Shown: positions 23,364-31,362 of the stretch, piece after piece
Numbering within the stretch: position 1 is the stretch's first letter
Layout: the number at the start of each line of letters is the position of its first letter
Source: JBMNUL01 sp050946255
Lineage (GTDB): Bacteria > Actinomycetota > Coriobacteriia > Coriobacteriales > CADBOM01
Length of the DNA: 36,288 nucleotides
Assembly (NCBI GenBank): GCA_050946255.1
Contig: JBMNUL010000007.1
Location: 1 to 36,288 of the forward strand
Direction: 5' to 3'
The notes under the pieces: generated by a model
Seen by the model: only the letters and a program-made list of their open reading frames with translations
What the model was told of the DNA's origin: nothing
Database searches by the model: none
Program-made: the position numbers and the translations under genes

Positions 23364-24757
23364 TCCTCCGAATCTCCCCATGGCGGGTGGATCCTCCTGC
23401 CCCGCCCATCAGTGAGCTGGTAAGCGCAGAATGGGATGAGCCTCCCGTCCTTCATGGTGTCGAACATCGAGCACTCCTTCATGCGCTGGAGATCGCATGT
23501 TGCAGCATCCATGTAGTTCATGATGATCACCGAGAGGCCACCGGCCGCCTCGATGCCGCTCTTCTGCACGATGTCCCAGAACACGGAGCCCTGCGGTGAG
23601 TCCTTGTCGTAGAGGTCGAGGTACTGCTCGCGAGTGAGGTCTCGGGTGCAGGGGGTGTAGACGCGTTTGCCGTTCTCGAGCGTCATCACCAGATAAGTTC
23701 CAGTGTCGCAGAAGGGGTTGGAGCACCCCAGCGGCCAGATGTCCGAGACCTTGATCAGCCCATTGGTCTGGTCTTCCAAATCGAAGATCACGTCTCCCAT
23801 TGTGAGCGGCTTGACCCTGTTGGCCTCGAAGCGACCGGACGTGAAAGCCGGCTGCAGCGCAACCCCCAGAACAGTGTCGTTGTTATCGAGGGCGAAGTCG
23901 ATGACCTTGCCGATCTGGTCGTCGTTGATCCCACTGACGATGGTCATCGCGAGCACGACCTGAATGCCGGCGACTCGGCAGTTCTCGATTGCATCGAGCT
24001 TGACCTGCAGGAGGTCGAGCCCTCGAATCTCCTCATATACATCAGACGTCACGCCGTCGAACTGCATGTAGATTCCAGTGCATCCGGCATCGACGAGCTG
24101 GCGAAGGTAGTCGAGATCGCGAGAGATCACGACGCCGTTCGTGTTGACCTCGATTCCCCAGAACCCCTTGTCGCGACCCATCTTGATGATCTGCGGGAGG
24201 TCGCGCCTGGTGGTGGGCTCCCCGCCCGTGAGCTGAACTCCAGTTTGGGTTCCGGCCTGCTCGGCAATCGCATCGTACATCGAGTCGATCTGCTCAAGGG
24301 TAACGGCATATGGGTCCGCCTCTGCGGACATGAAGCAGACAGGGCACCTAAGGTTGCAGGACTGGGTGACCTCGATTTCCACCAACGTGGGCTTCCTTTG
24401 ATGGCGGGCGCAAATTCCGCAATCAGTGGGACAAGGCTTGTCAACCGGGCGCGTCACAGACGGTGGGTTCTTGGGAAATGCCAACGACCTCATCCACTTG
24501 TAGTGATCGGCGTCGGGCCAGATGAAGGTGTGGAACTCACCGTGCTCCGGGCAGGTGCGGCCCATCCAGACACTCCCCTGCTCATCGGAGTAGATCGAAG
24601 CCTCCAGCACGGCAAGGCACTCCGGGCAAAGCGCTTCGGTTGTACCAAGCTGTTCCACAGCATTCGGGGCATTTCCTGAAGCAGCGCTCCCGGATGCAAC
24701 CTCTGCGTTTTCTGCACCAACAGTCCCAGCCTTGATCGGGTTGTCAGAGCTACACAT
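23360..24757 (-). CDS. Radical SAM enzyme of the MJ0619/Tes type
   Basis: A 465-residue radical SAM protein. It starts with a low-complexity segment (1-40), then a zinc-finger-like C44-x2-C47 … C69-x2-H72 and 'CPTDCGICARHQ' (C109, C113, C116). The SAM cluster motif C134-x3-C138-x2-C141 ('SCNLRCPVC') and 'GVQLTGGEPT' follow. The C-P-x-D-C-G-x-C-x-x-H element just before the SAM motif is, to my knowledge, characteristic of the group that includes methanogen MJ0619 (pterin methylation) and the tetraether lipid synthase Tes. Extra Cys near the C-terminus ('GCSNPFCDTG', 'YTPCTRD', 'TCDLQRMKECSMF') could hold auxiliary clusters. GGGGAG lies 8 nt before the ATG at 24757; the gene overlaps the DUF2064 stop by eight bases. 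The substrate is unknown. Confidence 0.88.
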   Translation of the reverse strand: MCSSDNPIKAGTVGAENAEVASGSAASGNAPNAVEQLGTTEALCPECLAVLEASIYSDEQGSVWMGRTCPEHGEFHTFIWPDADHYKWMRSLAFPKNPPSVTRPVDKPCPTDCGICARHQRKPTLVEIEVTQSCNLRCPVCFMSAEADPYAVTLEQIDSMYDAIAEQAGTQTGVQLTGGEPTTRRDLPQIIKMGRDKGFWGIEVNTNGVVISRDLDYLRQLVDAGCTGIYMQFDGVTSDVYEEIRGLDLLQVKLDAIENCRVAGIQVVLAMTIVSGINDDQIGKVIDFALDNNDTVLGVALQPAFTSGRFEANRVKPLTMGDVIFDLEDQTNGLIKVSDIWPLGCSNPFCDTGTYLVMTLENGKRVYTPCTRDLTREQYLDLYDKDSPQGSVFWDIVQKSGIEAAGGLSVIIMNYMDAATCDLQRMKECSMFDTMKDGRLIPFCAYQLTDGRGRRIHPPWGDSEE

Positions 24758-25616
24758 CGATGTCTCCCCTGGGGTCGTAATCATCGTTTGGAGGAGTGGT
24801 GACCTGGAGGCCTATGGCGTTCACCCAATCGAGCGTGCGCCTTGGGACGTAAAGATCTGGCTGGGACTTCGACGCATAGTCGATCATGCGCATCAAGGTG
24901 ACGGCATGGGCGAGGTCCTGCTTGTCATCGACATCGGCCACGGTCGTGAGATATGCGATGGGCACGTTCTTCTCGGTAGCCTTCTCCCTGTAGGCGTCGA
25001 GAGCGGGACGCCCGTTCATCGCATAGTAGACTCCCTGATGGTCCAGAGGAGTGTTCTTGTTGAATCCGATCAACGAAACTCCGCACTCCTGGCATGGGGC
25101 CAGAACCGCACCGCTTCCATTGGCGGTCTCATCGAAGTAATCGAGCCACCTGAACCCGTTCTCCACATGCTCGATAGGAAGCGTCGGGATATCTCCTCCC
25201 ACGGAGAGGATGCTGTCGTACCCCATGTCGAAAATCTGGTTGAAGGCGTCGTCGAAATGCTCGTCGAAGGACTTTCCGTGATCCACGATGTAGTGGAACT
25301 CACGGGGCCATTGCCCAATCGACTCGAAGGTGTCCTTCATGACCTTGACGTTCTCCTCGGGACAGGTTGACACGAAGAAGTCGTACTCGTGCTTGACCGC
25401 GTCGGGGTCGGCCTCCAGAGCTGCCTTGTTCTCCTGCTCGAGGTTGTAGAGAGCGAACATGCACAGTTCTGTGACATCGTACATCGATCTCTTGAAAAAC
25501 TCCGAGGCCATCTCCGGAGTGAAGATTCCCCCGTTTTCAATCGTCAGTCTGGTTTTCACCATGCCCGGAATGGGCGGCTTGCTGAACAGGAGCAGCGCAT
25601 GTCTTTTTACCGTCAT
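24750..25616 (-). CDS. DUF2064 / TIGR04282-family glycosyltransferase-like protein
   Basis: A 288-residue GT-A-like nucleotidyl-binding protein. The N-terminal 'LLLFSKPPIPGMVKTRL' is the hallmark of DUF2064/TIGR04282, and 'SILSVGGDIPTLP' carries the D-x-P acidic metal site. 'GVSLIGFNK' replaces the usual 'GYYLIGL' element. Some members are annotated as arsenosugar-related glycosyltransferases because they neighbour ArsM and ArsS, but no arsenic gene is present here. GGAAGG precedes the ATG. A 123-bp spacer with a degenerate direct and inverted repeat separates it from the molybdoenzyme stop. It starts a cassette DUF2064-radical SAM-DUF169 with overlapping or adjacent ends, so the three products likely act together. 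Confidence 0.82.
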   Translation of the reverse strand: MTVKRHALLLFSKPPIPGMVKTRLTIENGGIFTPEMASEFFKRSMYDVTELCMFALYNLEQENKAALEADPDAVKHEYDFFVSTCPEENVKVMKDTFESIGQWPREFHYIVDHGKSFDEHFDDAFNQIFDMGYDSILSVGGDIPTLPIEHVENGFRWLDYFDETANGSGAVLAPCQECGVSLIGFNKNTPLDHQGVYYAMNGRPALDAYREKATEKNVPIAYLTTVADVDDKQDLAHAVTLMRMIDYASKSQPDLYVPRRTLDWVNAIGLQVTTPPNDDYDPRGDIDV

Positions 25617-25644
25617 CAGAAATCCTTCCTACTATCTTCGAATG

Positions 25645-25754
25645 GGAACGTCTCCCACATCTTTCACATTTCAACGTGAACGTTTCCCAAAGCCGTCGCA
25701 CCTTTACGGGCCTTCATCAGCCCAAATGCACGACCTATCTTACATTTCACCGTG
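25645..25754 (-). repeat. Direct/inverted repeat in the spacer before the DUF2064 gene
   Basis: On the minus strand CACGGTGAAATGTAAGATAGG (25754-25735, overlapping the molybdoenzyme stop; 21 nt in the window, core GTGAAATGTAAGATAGG) recurs about 77 bp later as CACGTTGAAATGTGAAAGAT. The second copy lies inside an inverted repeat, GGGAAACGT … ACGTTCCC (25645-25689), that could form a hairpin with a long loop. It has no U-tract, so it is more likely a processing or regulatory structure than a terminator. Confidence 0.45.
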
Positions 25755-28238
25755 TTTCCACATATCGTCAGATTGATTCTCGCTAAGCTCTACCTTACAC
25801 AGGATTCCGTTGTACTTCCAAGACCCAATGAGCTTCTCGGACGTCTCGATATCCCCGCTGGTGAGCACGTTGACGTTGGACTCCCATATCCCGCCAAGCC
25901 CGGGTTCTCCCTGGGGATCTTCCGGACGCCACCAGCCGTATTCCACGCTGATGACCCCAAGCGGCATCTCCTCCATGCGAGCCTTGAACCTAACCTTGCC
26001 AACGGTGGTGGAGATGTCGACCCATTGGCCGGGTTGCACGCCTATTGCCTCAAGGGTCTCCTCGCTCATCGCAGCCGTGGGATACGGATGGACCTTGCGG
26101 AATTCCGGGTCGTTGTGATAGGAAGATGCCCAATATGGTTGCATTCTCGCGCCTGTGATCATTCGGAGCACATGCGAGTTGCGCGCGCGGTCACCTCCAG
26201 CATTTTCGGCACCAGAATTGGAGCATTCCCCTTCCGTCGAAGCCGCATCGCGAGCAGACGGTGCCGAGCCGAGAGCTCCAACCACCTGTCCGTCTACAAC
26301 CTCGAGCCCTTCCCCTCGACCCAGCTTTAAATCGAGCGCATCGTCTATCGGAACAGGCTCCGGATATGGAGTACCTCCCCTCTCGACCAGATACTCGCAC
26401 CTGAGCTCCACCTTGCCGGTGGTGGTGGAAAATCCCCACTTCTCGCCAGTCTCCGGGTCCTCCAGCTCGTGCTTCTCGTACCAAGTCGAATCGAAGTAGA
26501 GGCCCTGGTCGCAAAACTGCTCCCAGCTCATCTTCGAGGTGCTCATCTGAACTTCGAGCGCCTCTTCTAACGTTTCCTGCGGCCAGATGTCCTCCTGGCC
26601 CATTCGAAGACCGAGGTCGCGGAAGAAATCATAGTCGCAGCGGCGCTCGTAGTAGGGCTCTACTGCCTTGCCGCCACCATATGCGACATTCGCAACCCCA
26701 CCGTTTGCCTGGAACAGCGGTCTCTCGAACGCTGCGGCGGCGGGCAGCACGTAATCCGCCATTTGGGCCGTGGGGGTCATGTAGTACTCGAGAACAATCA
26801 TCAGGTCCAAGTTCTGCATTGCCTTGTGCACAAGATGGGTGTTCGCATAGGTCACGAGCGGGTTGGCCGCCTCGACTATCAGCGCCTTCACGGGATAGGG
26901 CTTTCCGGTTACCATCGCGCGCCACACGAGATTTGGATGAGCCGAGGTGAGATAGCGCATCGGGAGCCTCTTCCCAAGCTTCCAAGTGCGCTCGATCGCA
27001 CCGTCCCAGCCGTCGTAGCATTGGAGCGGGGACCAAGGTGTGTTGAGCTGCAATTTCCTCAGCTCATCTGGCATTTGGTAGTAGCTCATCTCCATGTCGA
27101 TCTCGGGGATGTAGTCGCTCATCATGTTTATCACGGTGCCGCCGCGCTTGTCGACGTTTCCCGTGATGGCCCGGAGGATGGAGAGCGACCTCACCGTTGG
27201 CGCAGTGTTCGCTCCCAGCTGGTCGATGCCGCGACCAGACAGGAGCGCGGTCGGGCCGTTGCTGAAGATGCGGGCGGCCTCCCTCACGTCATCGGCTGGA
27301 ACTCCCGTCACGCTCTCCACATGCTCTGGGGTGTAGGGAGAAACATGTTCCACGAGCCCCTCGTACCCATGGCACCATTTCTCCACGAAATCATGGTCGA
27401 TGCCGTCGATCTCGATGATCTGGTGGATGAGGCCCAGAGCCAACGTGCAGTCGGTTCCAGGGAAGGGCATCAGGTGGAGAGTTGCCGCACGAGCGGTCTC
27501 GGAGCGGCGCGAATCCACGACCACGAGCGGGATTCCAGAATCCACCATGCCCTTGATCATGCGCCAGAACATCGAGTTGTCAGAGACTGCCGGGTTGGTT
27601 GCCCAGAGAAACACGGCTTTGCTCGACTCCGGATTGATGTCGGCCTCTATGGGCCATCCCAACGTGAGGGTGTCCATCCAGATTCTGGGATTCCAGCAAA
27701 TCTGGCCGATCCCCATATTGTTGGGAGACCCGATCGCATTCAGGAAACGGTGCAGCGGCCAATAGGTGGCATGAGGACCTCCGATTGCACTGGCAACCGT
27801 TCCCGGTCCATTCTCATCGATGAGCGCCTGGAGCCTCTCGGCGATGTCGTCGAGGGCATCGTCCCAGCTCACGCGCTCCCACTTTCCGCTCCCGCGTTCT
27901 CCAACGCGTTTGAGCGGGTAGTTTATCCTGTCCTTGCCATCTATGTTGTCGAGGTTCTTCTTCCAACGCCGGCACCTTGCCACTATCGATTCGTCGTAGG
28001 GATAGCGGGTGGGGTCGGGAGCAAGGTCCACGAGCTTGCCATCTTCAACGGTGGCAATGAACCCGCAGAGATACCCGCAATAATGGCAATTGCTCTTTAT
28101 CTCCTGACGCACCTGTCTCCTATCGACAAAGTCCGGACATCCGCAATCGCGCTTGGCAACCGCACCTGCCGGCTCTGACCACAGCTTGAAAAGATTGTTG
28201 CAGCTGCGGCAACACTTTGGCCTTAAAGGCAAGGCCAA
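25740..28238 (-). CDS. Molybdopterin oxidoreductase (DMSO reductase superfamily), stand-alone
   Basis: An 832-residue catalytic subunit of the DMSO-reductase superfamily (acetylene-hydratase/BisC-like group by appearance). The N-terminal [4Fe-4S] motif is C51-x2-C54-x3-C58 with a fourth Cys in 'VARCRRWKK'. The Mo-bisMGD regions ('AVFLWATNPAVSDNS', 'VVVDSRRSETA', 'ADYVLPAAAAFERP') and the C-terminal dinucleotide-binding domain ('ESNVNVLTSGD') follow. A Cys in 'GQICWNPRIW' is the likely metal ligand. There is no Tat signal, so it should be cytosolic. A ~35-residue low-complexity Ser/Ala/Glu insert lies at ~655-695. The TTG start at 28238 includes a Cys-rich leader (C9, C10, C13, C32, C34); a GTG at 28112 with AGGAG 4 nt upstream is a strong alternative giving 790 residues. 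No dedicated NrfD gene is adjacent. Confidence 0.85.
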   Translation of the reverse strand: MALPLRPKCCRSCNNLFKLWSEPAGAVAKRDCGCPDFVDRRQVRQEIKSNCHYCGYLCGFIATVEDGKLVDLAPDPTRYPYDESIVARCRRWKKNLDNIDGKDRINYPLKRVGERGSGKWERVSWDDALDDIAERLQALIDENGPGTVASAIGGPHATYWPLHRFLNAIGSPNNMGIGQICWNPRIWMDTLTLGWPIEADINPESSKAVFLWATNPAVSDNSMFWRMIKGMVDSGIPLVVVDSRRSETARAATLHLMPFPGTDCTLALGLIHQIIEIDGIDHDFVEKWCHGYEGLVEHVSPYTPEHVESVTGVPADDVREAARIFSNGPTALLSGRGIDQLGANTAPTVRSLSILRAITGNVDKRGGTVINMMSDYIPEIDMEMSYYQMPDELRKLQLNTPWSPLQCYDGWDGAIERTWKLGKRLPMRYLTSAHPNLVWRAMVTGKPYPVKALIVEAANPLVTYANTHLVHKAMQNLDLMIVLEYYMTPTAQMADYVLPAAAAFERPLFQANGGVANVAYGGGKAVEPYYERRCDYDFFRDLGLRMGQEDIWPQETLEEALEVQMSTSKMSWEQFCDQGLYFDSTWYEKHELEDPETGEKWGFSTTTGKVELRCEYLVERGGTPYPEPVPIDDALDLKLGRGEGLEVVDGQVVGALGSAPSARDAASTEGECSNSGAENAGGDRARNSHVLRMITGARMQPYWASSYHNDPEFRKVHPYPTAAMSEETLEAIGVQPGQWVDISTTVGKVRFKARMEEMPLGVISVEYGWWRPEDPQGEPGLGGIWESNVNVLTSGDIETSEKLIGSWKYNGILCKVELSENQSDDMWKHGEM

Positions 28239-28315
28239 CCCTGCGCTCGAGTCGAGCGTTCGGTCAAATCAGTTTCCCGCACCAAGAACATCAACCGCTG
28301 GAAATATCCCCTCTC

Positions 28316-29551
28316 CTACTCAACGAAGAACGGCTCGTCCACGTCGAACTTCCCAACGTAGAATTCGTCGGACGGGTCGAACAACCTCCCAAATGCAGAG
28401 GACATGGCCTCCATGTCCATGTCGAGGTCGAAGAACAGCTCCAGATAGTGCTTGCAGTTGATCGCACCTGAACTCTTGAAGGTGGAGGCGCATGTCACGC
28501 AGGAGGTGACTAGGCAGCGGGCATGAGAGGCGAAGAACTCGTTCACCCTCGCACCGAAAGCAGCCTGGGGGATGTCCTGCTTGTAAACAGAGGCCATCCC
28601 ACCGGACCCGCAGCAAATTGAATCGATATGCGAGTGCTCTGGCTCGACAACCTCTATGTTCTCGAAGATCTTGCGGAGGTTGTTGCCAATGAGCCCCTCT
28701 TTCCTGTCTGGGCAGGAATCGTGGATCATTATCTTCTCGTAGGGGTTCTTCTCGGTGGGCTCGAACCTGTAGCCCCTCTCGACGAGGATGTCGCAAAGAT
28801 CCCTGATCTCCACCTTATCGGAAAGCCCATGCTCGGCGAGGACGGAACGCAACGCATAGTAGCAGTTGGGACAGACTGTGACTATCCGTTCAACCCCGCT
28901 GTCGATAATGCGCTGGCACAAAGCCTCGTTGTAGCGCTCGCGCTCATCGGGAAGACCGAGCAGGAACAGCGGTCGGCCGCAGCAGAACGATGTGATGCAA
29001 TCCACGATCGACTGCTCGCGGAGCTTCTCGTACACGCCCTCGGCAAGTCCGGGGAAGTTGTTCCCAAGAGTGCAGCCGGGGAAGAAAAGAGACTTTCCGG
29101 GTTTTGGCGAAAAGGGATTGGATGCGGAGCGTGAAAGGCTTTCAGACCGGGAGACTCCCTGCACCGCTCGCACACGGCTGTACATAGAATCATCCAAATC
29201 GCAGCGGTAGCGCCTGTACTCCGCCTTGATCTCCGGGGATGCCCCTAGCACGAATGACCTCGCTGCAGACGAGACCTTTCCGGCTTCTATTTCGGCAGGG
29301 CAATGAGCTGTGCACCTTCCACACAACATGCAGGCACGGGAGAACTCTTGGATGTCATCGGGAATGTCATCGATGACGACCTCGCGCCCCTCTCCCTTTG
29401 CAGCATCTGCAGCATCAAGAAGCCTGGTGGCGATATCGCCGAACTCTAGCTGGTAGACCTGCCCGCAAGGAGCCTGCACCTGGGTGCATATGCCACACCC
29501 GATGCAATCGTCGGCCACCGATTTCAGATAATCCAATGTGCTGGAATTCAT
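28316..29551 (-). CDS. HdrD/GlpC-like iron-sulfur protein with two CCG domains
   Basis: A 411-residue FeS protein. The N-terminal ferredoxin-like part has C-I-G-C-G-I-C … C and a canonical C-M-L-C-G-R-C-x3-C-P cluster motif. Two CCG (cysteine-rich, DUF224-type) domains follow, ending in 'SFCCGRPLF … CPNCYYAL' and 'SICCGSGGM … SCVTCAS'. This layout is that of HdrD, GlpC and LutA-type proteins that pass electrons to or from a membrane carrier or disulfide. AGGAGG stands 5 nt before the ATG at 29551, which excludes a 43-residue upstream extension. It is 77 bp ahead of the molybdopterin oxidoreductase and is probably its electron partner. The first ferredoxin motif is atypical (extra residues before the fourth Cys). 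Confidence 0.85.
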   Translation of the reverse strand: MNSSTLDYLKSVADDCIGCGICTQVQAPCGQVYQLEFGDIATRLLDAADAAKGEGREVVIDDIPDDIQEFSRACMLCGRCTAHCPAEIEAGKVSSAARSFVLGASPEIKAEYRRYRCDLDDSMYSRVRAVQGVSRSESLSRSASNPFSPKPGKSLFFPGCTLGNNFPGLAEGVYEKLREQSIVDCITSFCCGRPLFLLGLPDERERYNEALCQRIIDSGVERIVTVCPNCYYALRSVLAEHGLSDKVEIRDLCDILVERGYRFEPTEKNPYEKIMIHDSCPDRKEGLIGNNLRKIFENIEVVEPEHSHIDSICCGSGGMASVYKQDIPQAAFGARVNEFFASHARCLVTSCVTCASTFKSSGAINCKHYLELFFDLDMDMEAMSSAFGRLFDPSDEFYVGKFDVDEPFFVE

Positions 29552-29611
29552 TGCTCCTCCTCGATATCCTAGTCCCGCCCCAGCTCTAGCTCGGGGCTTA
29601 TGAACATTGTA

Positions 29612-29654
29612 GAAAAACGGGCCCTGCATGCAGCATAAACCACATGCAGGGCCC
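29612..29654 (-). terminator. Strong Rho-independent terminator of the molybdoenzyme operon
   Basis: Minus strand: GGGCCCTGCATG, 12-nt loop, CATGCAGGGCCC (a perfect 12-bp stem), then GTTTTTCT. It lies 102 nt after the NrfD stop and isolates the 29.7-34.5 kb operon from the next one. Confidence 0.9.
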
Positions 29655-29756
29655 GGCGGCTCGACTAACTTTTTCTCCAATCGGGGAGACCGCAGGCAAA
29701 ATAGCAGCCTCCATCAGGGCGCGCACTCTATCGACCAATGCGCACCGCAGATGCGA

Positions 29757-30788
29757 TTAGTAGATTCCGCCCTTCTCCTCCCAGTATGGCGAGAAGATGG
29801 GGTCGTCCTTCTCGGGCAGCCTGTCGTAGTACTTCTGCTCGCCGGGGATGCCCCTGCGGTCGTTGTTGTAGACGAACAGGAAGCGGAGAAGAAGTCCACT
29901 GCAGAGCACGAGAATCGGGGCAATGTATCCTGCGGCGATGTCGCCACCGATGAGGTAGCAGCCCAGCGGGCAGAACAAGCCGACGATGATCATGCCGATC
30001 CAGAAGACGTACATGAGGCTGCCGGTGAGCCAGCGCTTGGCGACCTTCTTGGCGACGACGTTGCTCGAGCTGTACTGCATGATGACGAACAGCAGCAGGA
30101 ACATTATCTCGAAAACGATGAGAATCGTGTCGATCAAGTGCAGCATCTCATAGATGTACTGAGCGGAGAACAAATAGAGCTGAATCTGATACAGGTCTCC
30201 CAGGCTCATGAGATAGGTCTGGGTTGTCTGGAACATCCACCAATCGATTGGAGACCCCTGCAGGCAAAGAGCAAGCAGGGCACAACCGGTGGAAGATGCC
30301 GAGATCGTGAAGATGATCGGCACTGCCGGGGTGTTCCAGAACGGACGGGACTTCATCGAGGAAAGCAGGATTCCGGTGTAGATCATGAGTCCCATGGAGG
30401 CAACCATCGTGAGCAAAGCCCAGAAGTTCTCGAGACCGGTCCAGCCATACCAGAAGCAATTCCACTCCGGCGGGAAGTAGAACCACCACCAGAAGAATCC
30501 GCAGATTAACGCGACAGATAGCAGAACAGCACCCCATTTGATGATTGCGGTCTTGGCGATGAAAGCCCTCGTGAACAGCTTGGGTTGTCCGAGCTCGAAC
30601 ACCAGCAGCAAGCAGCCGAGGGCGAGCATCACGATGCCAACGAAGATTCCGAAGCCCAGTGGTGAACCGAGCCCGAGGAAGTAGAAGATTCCGGACATGA
30701 ACAGAGTTCCGCCGCCCAGACCTCCCAAGAACAGGTAGGTGGCGATGGGCCACGTCCAGAATCGAACGCTCATACGGTCAGTTTTCAT
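29757..30788 (-). CDS. nrfD: NrfD-type membrane anchor subunit
   Basis: A 343-residue polytopic membrane protein of the NrfD/PsrC family, the quinol-interacting anchor of molybdoenzyme complexes. It has about nine hydrophobic helices, starting with 'TWPIATYLFLGGLGGGTLFM' (the conserved G-G-L-G-G-G-T near residue 22), 'CLLLVFELGQPKLFTRAF' (E-L/H-x-x-P motif) and 'GLMIYTGILLSSMKSRPFWN' (family-typical Y-T-G-x-x-L … R-x-F-W). The C-terminus ends 'SPYWEEKGGIY'. Its ATG overlaps the FeS subunit stop (ATGA). Together with the FeS and Mo subunits it forms a DmsABC/PsrABC-like complex exchanging electrons with menaquinol. Confidence 0.92.
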   Translation of the reverse strand: MKTDRMSVRFWTWPIATYLFLGGLGGGTLFMSGIFYFLGLGSPLGFGIFVGIVMLALGCLLLVFELGQPKLFTRAFIAKTAIIKWGAVLLSVALICGFFWWWFYFPPEWNCFWYGWTGLENFWALLTMVASMGLMIYTGILLSSMKSRPFWNTPAVPIIFTISASSTGCALLALCLQGSPIDWWMFQTTQTYLMSLGDLYQIQLYLFSAQYIYEMLHLIDTILIVFEIMFLLLFVIMQYSSSNVVAKKVAKRWLTGSLMYVFWIGMIIVGLFCPLGCYLIGGDIAAGYIAPILVLCSGLLLRFLFVYNNDRRGIPGEQKYYDRLPEKDDPIFSPYWEEKGGIY

Positions 30789-31348
30789 AGATCAGAACCT
30801 CCCAAATCGGGAATGTAGTACACCTGAGGCTCGGTGCCCAGCTCCTCATGGATGCGCTCGGTATGCAGCTCGTTGACGAGCTTGCTCACATCGCTTTCGG
30901 GGTCGTCGAGGTCGCCGAAGATACGGGCCTTCTGATGGCAGGTCGCGACGCAGTAGGGCAGCTCGCCCTCGCGAACGCGGTCCTTGCAGAACGTGCACTT
31001 GCGGATATATCCCTCGCTCTTGTTCATGCTGCGCATTCCGTAAGGGCAGGACTGCGCGCAAACCTTGCATCCCATGCACTTTTCGGGATCCACCCAGACG
31101 ATTCCGTCCTCGTCCTGCTGGGAGGCTTTTGCCGGGCAGCAGAGAACGCAGGGTGGGTTGTCACAGTGCATGCAGAGCTCTGGGGTGTAGGTGAGGTGGA
31201 CGTTGGGGAACTTCCCAACCACGCCCTCGGTGATCACCGGGTTGTAGATGATATCCATCGGAAGGTCGTTCCACGTCCTACAGGCAACGGTGCAGGATTG
31301 GCATCCTATGCAACGTCGCTGATCGATAACCATTGCATAACGGGTCAT
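30785..31348 (-). CDS. dmsB: DmsB/PsrB-like four-[4Fe-4S] electron-transfer subunit
   Basis: A 187-residue ferredoxin-type subunit with four cysteine clusters: 'RCIGCQSCTVACR', 'LCMHCDNPPCVLCCP', 'KCMGCKVCAQSCPYG' and 'KCTFCKDRV … CVATCHQKA'. This is the canonical arrangement for the FeS subunit joining the catalytic and NrfD subunits. GGAGGGAAG precedes the ATG. It is 14 bp after the catalytic subunit stop, so it is cotranscribed and probably coupled. There is no Tat or Sec signal. Confidence 0.95.
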   Translation of the reverse strand: MTRYAMVIDQRRCIGCQSCTVACRTWNDLPMDIIYNPVITEGVVGKFPNVHLTYTPELCMHCDNPPCVLCCPAKASQQDEDGIVWVDPEKCMGCKVCAQSCPYGMRSMNKSEGYIRKCTFCKDRVREGELPYCVATCHQKARIFGDLDDPESDVSKLVNELHTERIHEELGTEPQVYYIPDLGGSDL

Positions 31349-31362
31349 GATAACTTCCCTCC

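Noticed and set aside
24750..25616. Arsenosugar pathway
   Set aside because: Only the DUF2064 protein hints at it. No ArsM, ArsS or arsenic resistance gene is visible.
29552..29680. N-terminal extension of the HdrD/GlpC-like FeS protein
   Set aside because: The extension overlaps the upstream terminator hairpin, while AGGAGG precedes the ATG at 29551.
29628..30509. Plus-strand open frame opposite the NrfD gene
   Set aside because: It overlaps a clear NrfD membrane protein; the translated product is charged low-complexity with no domain.
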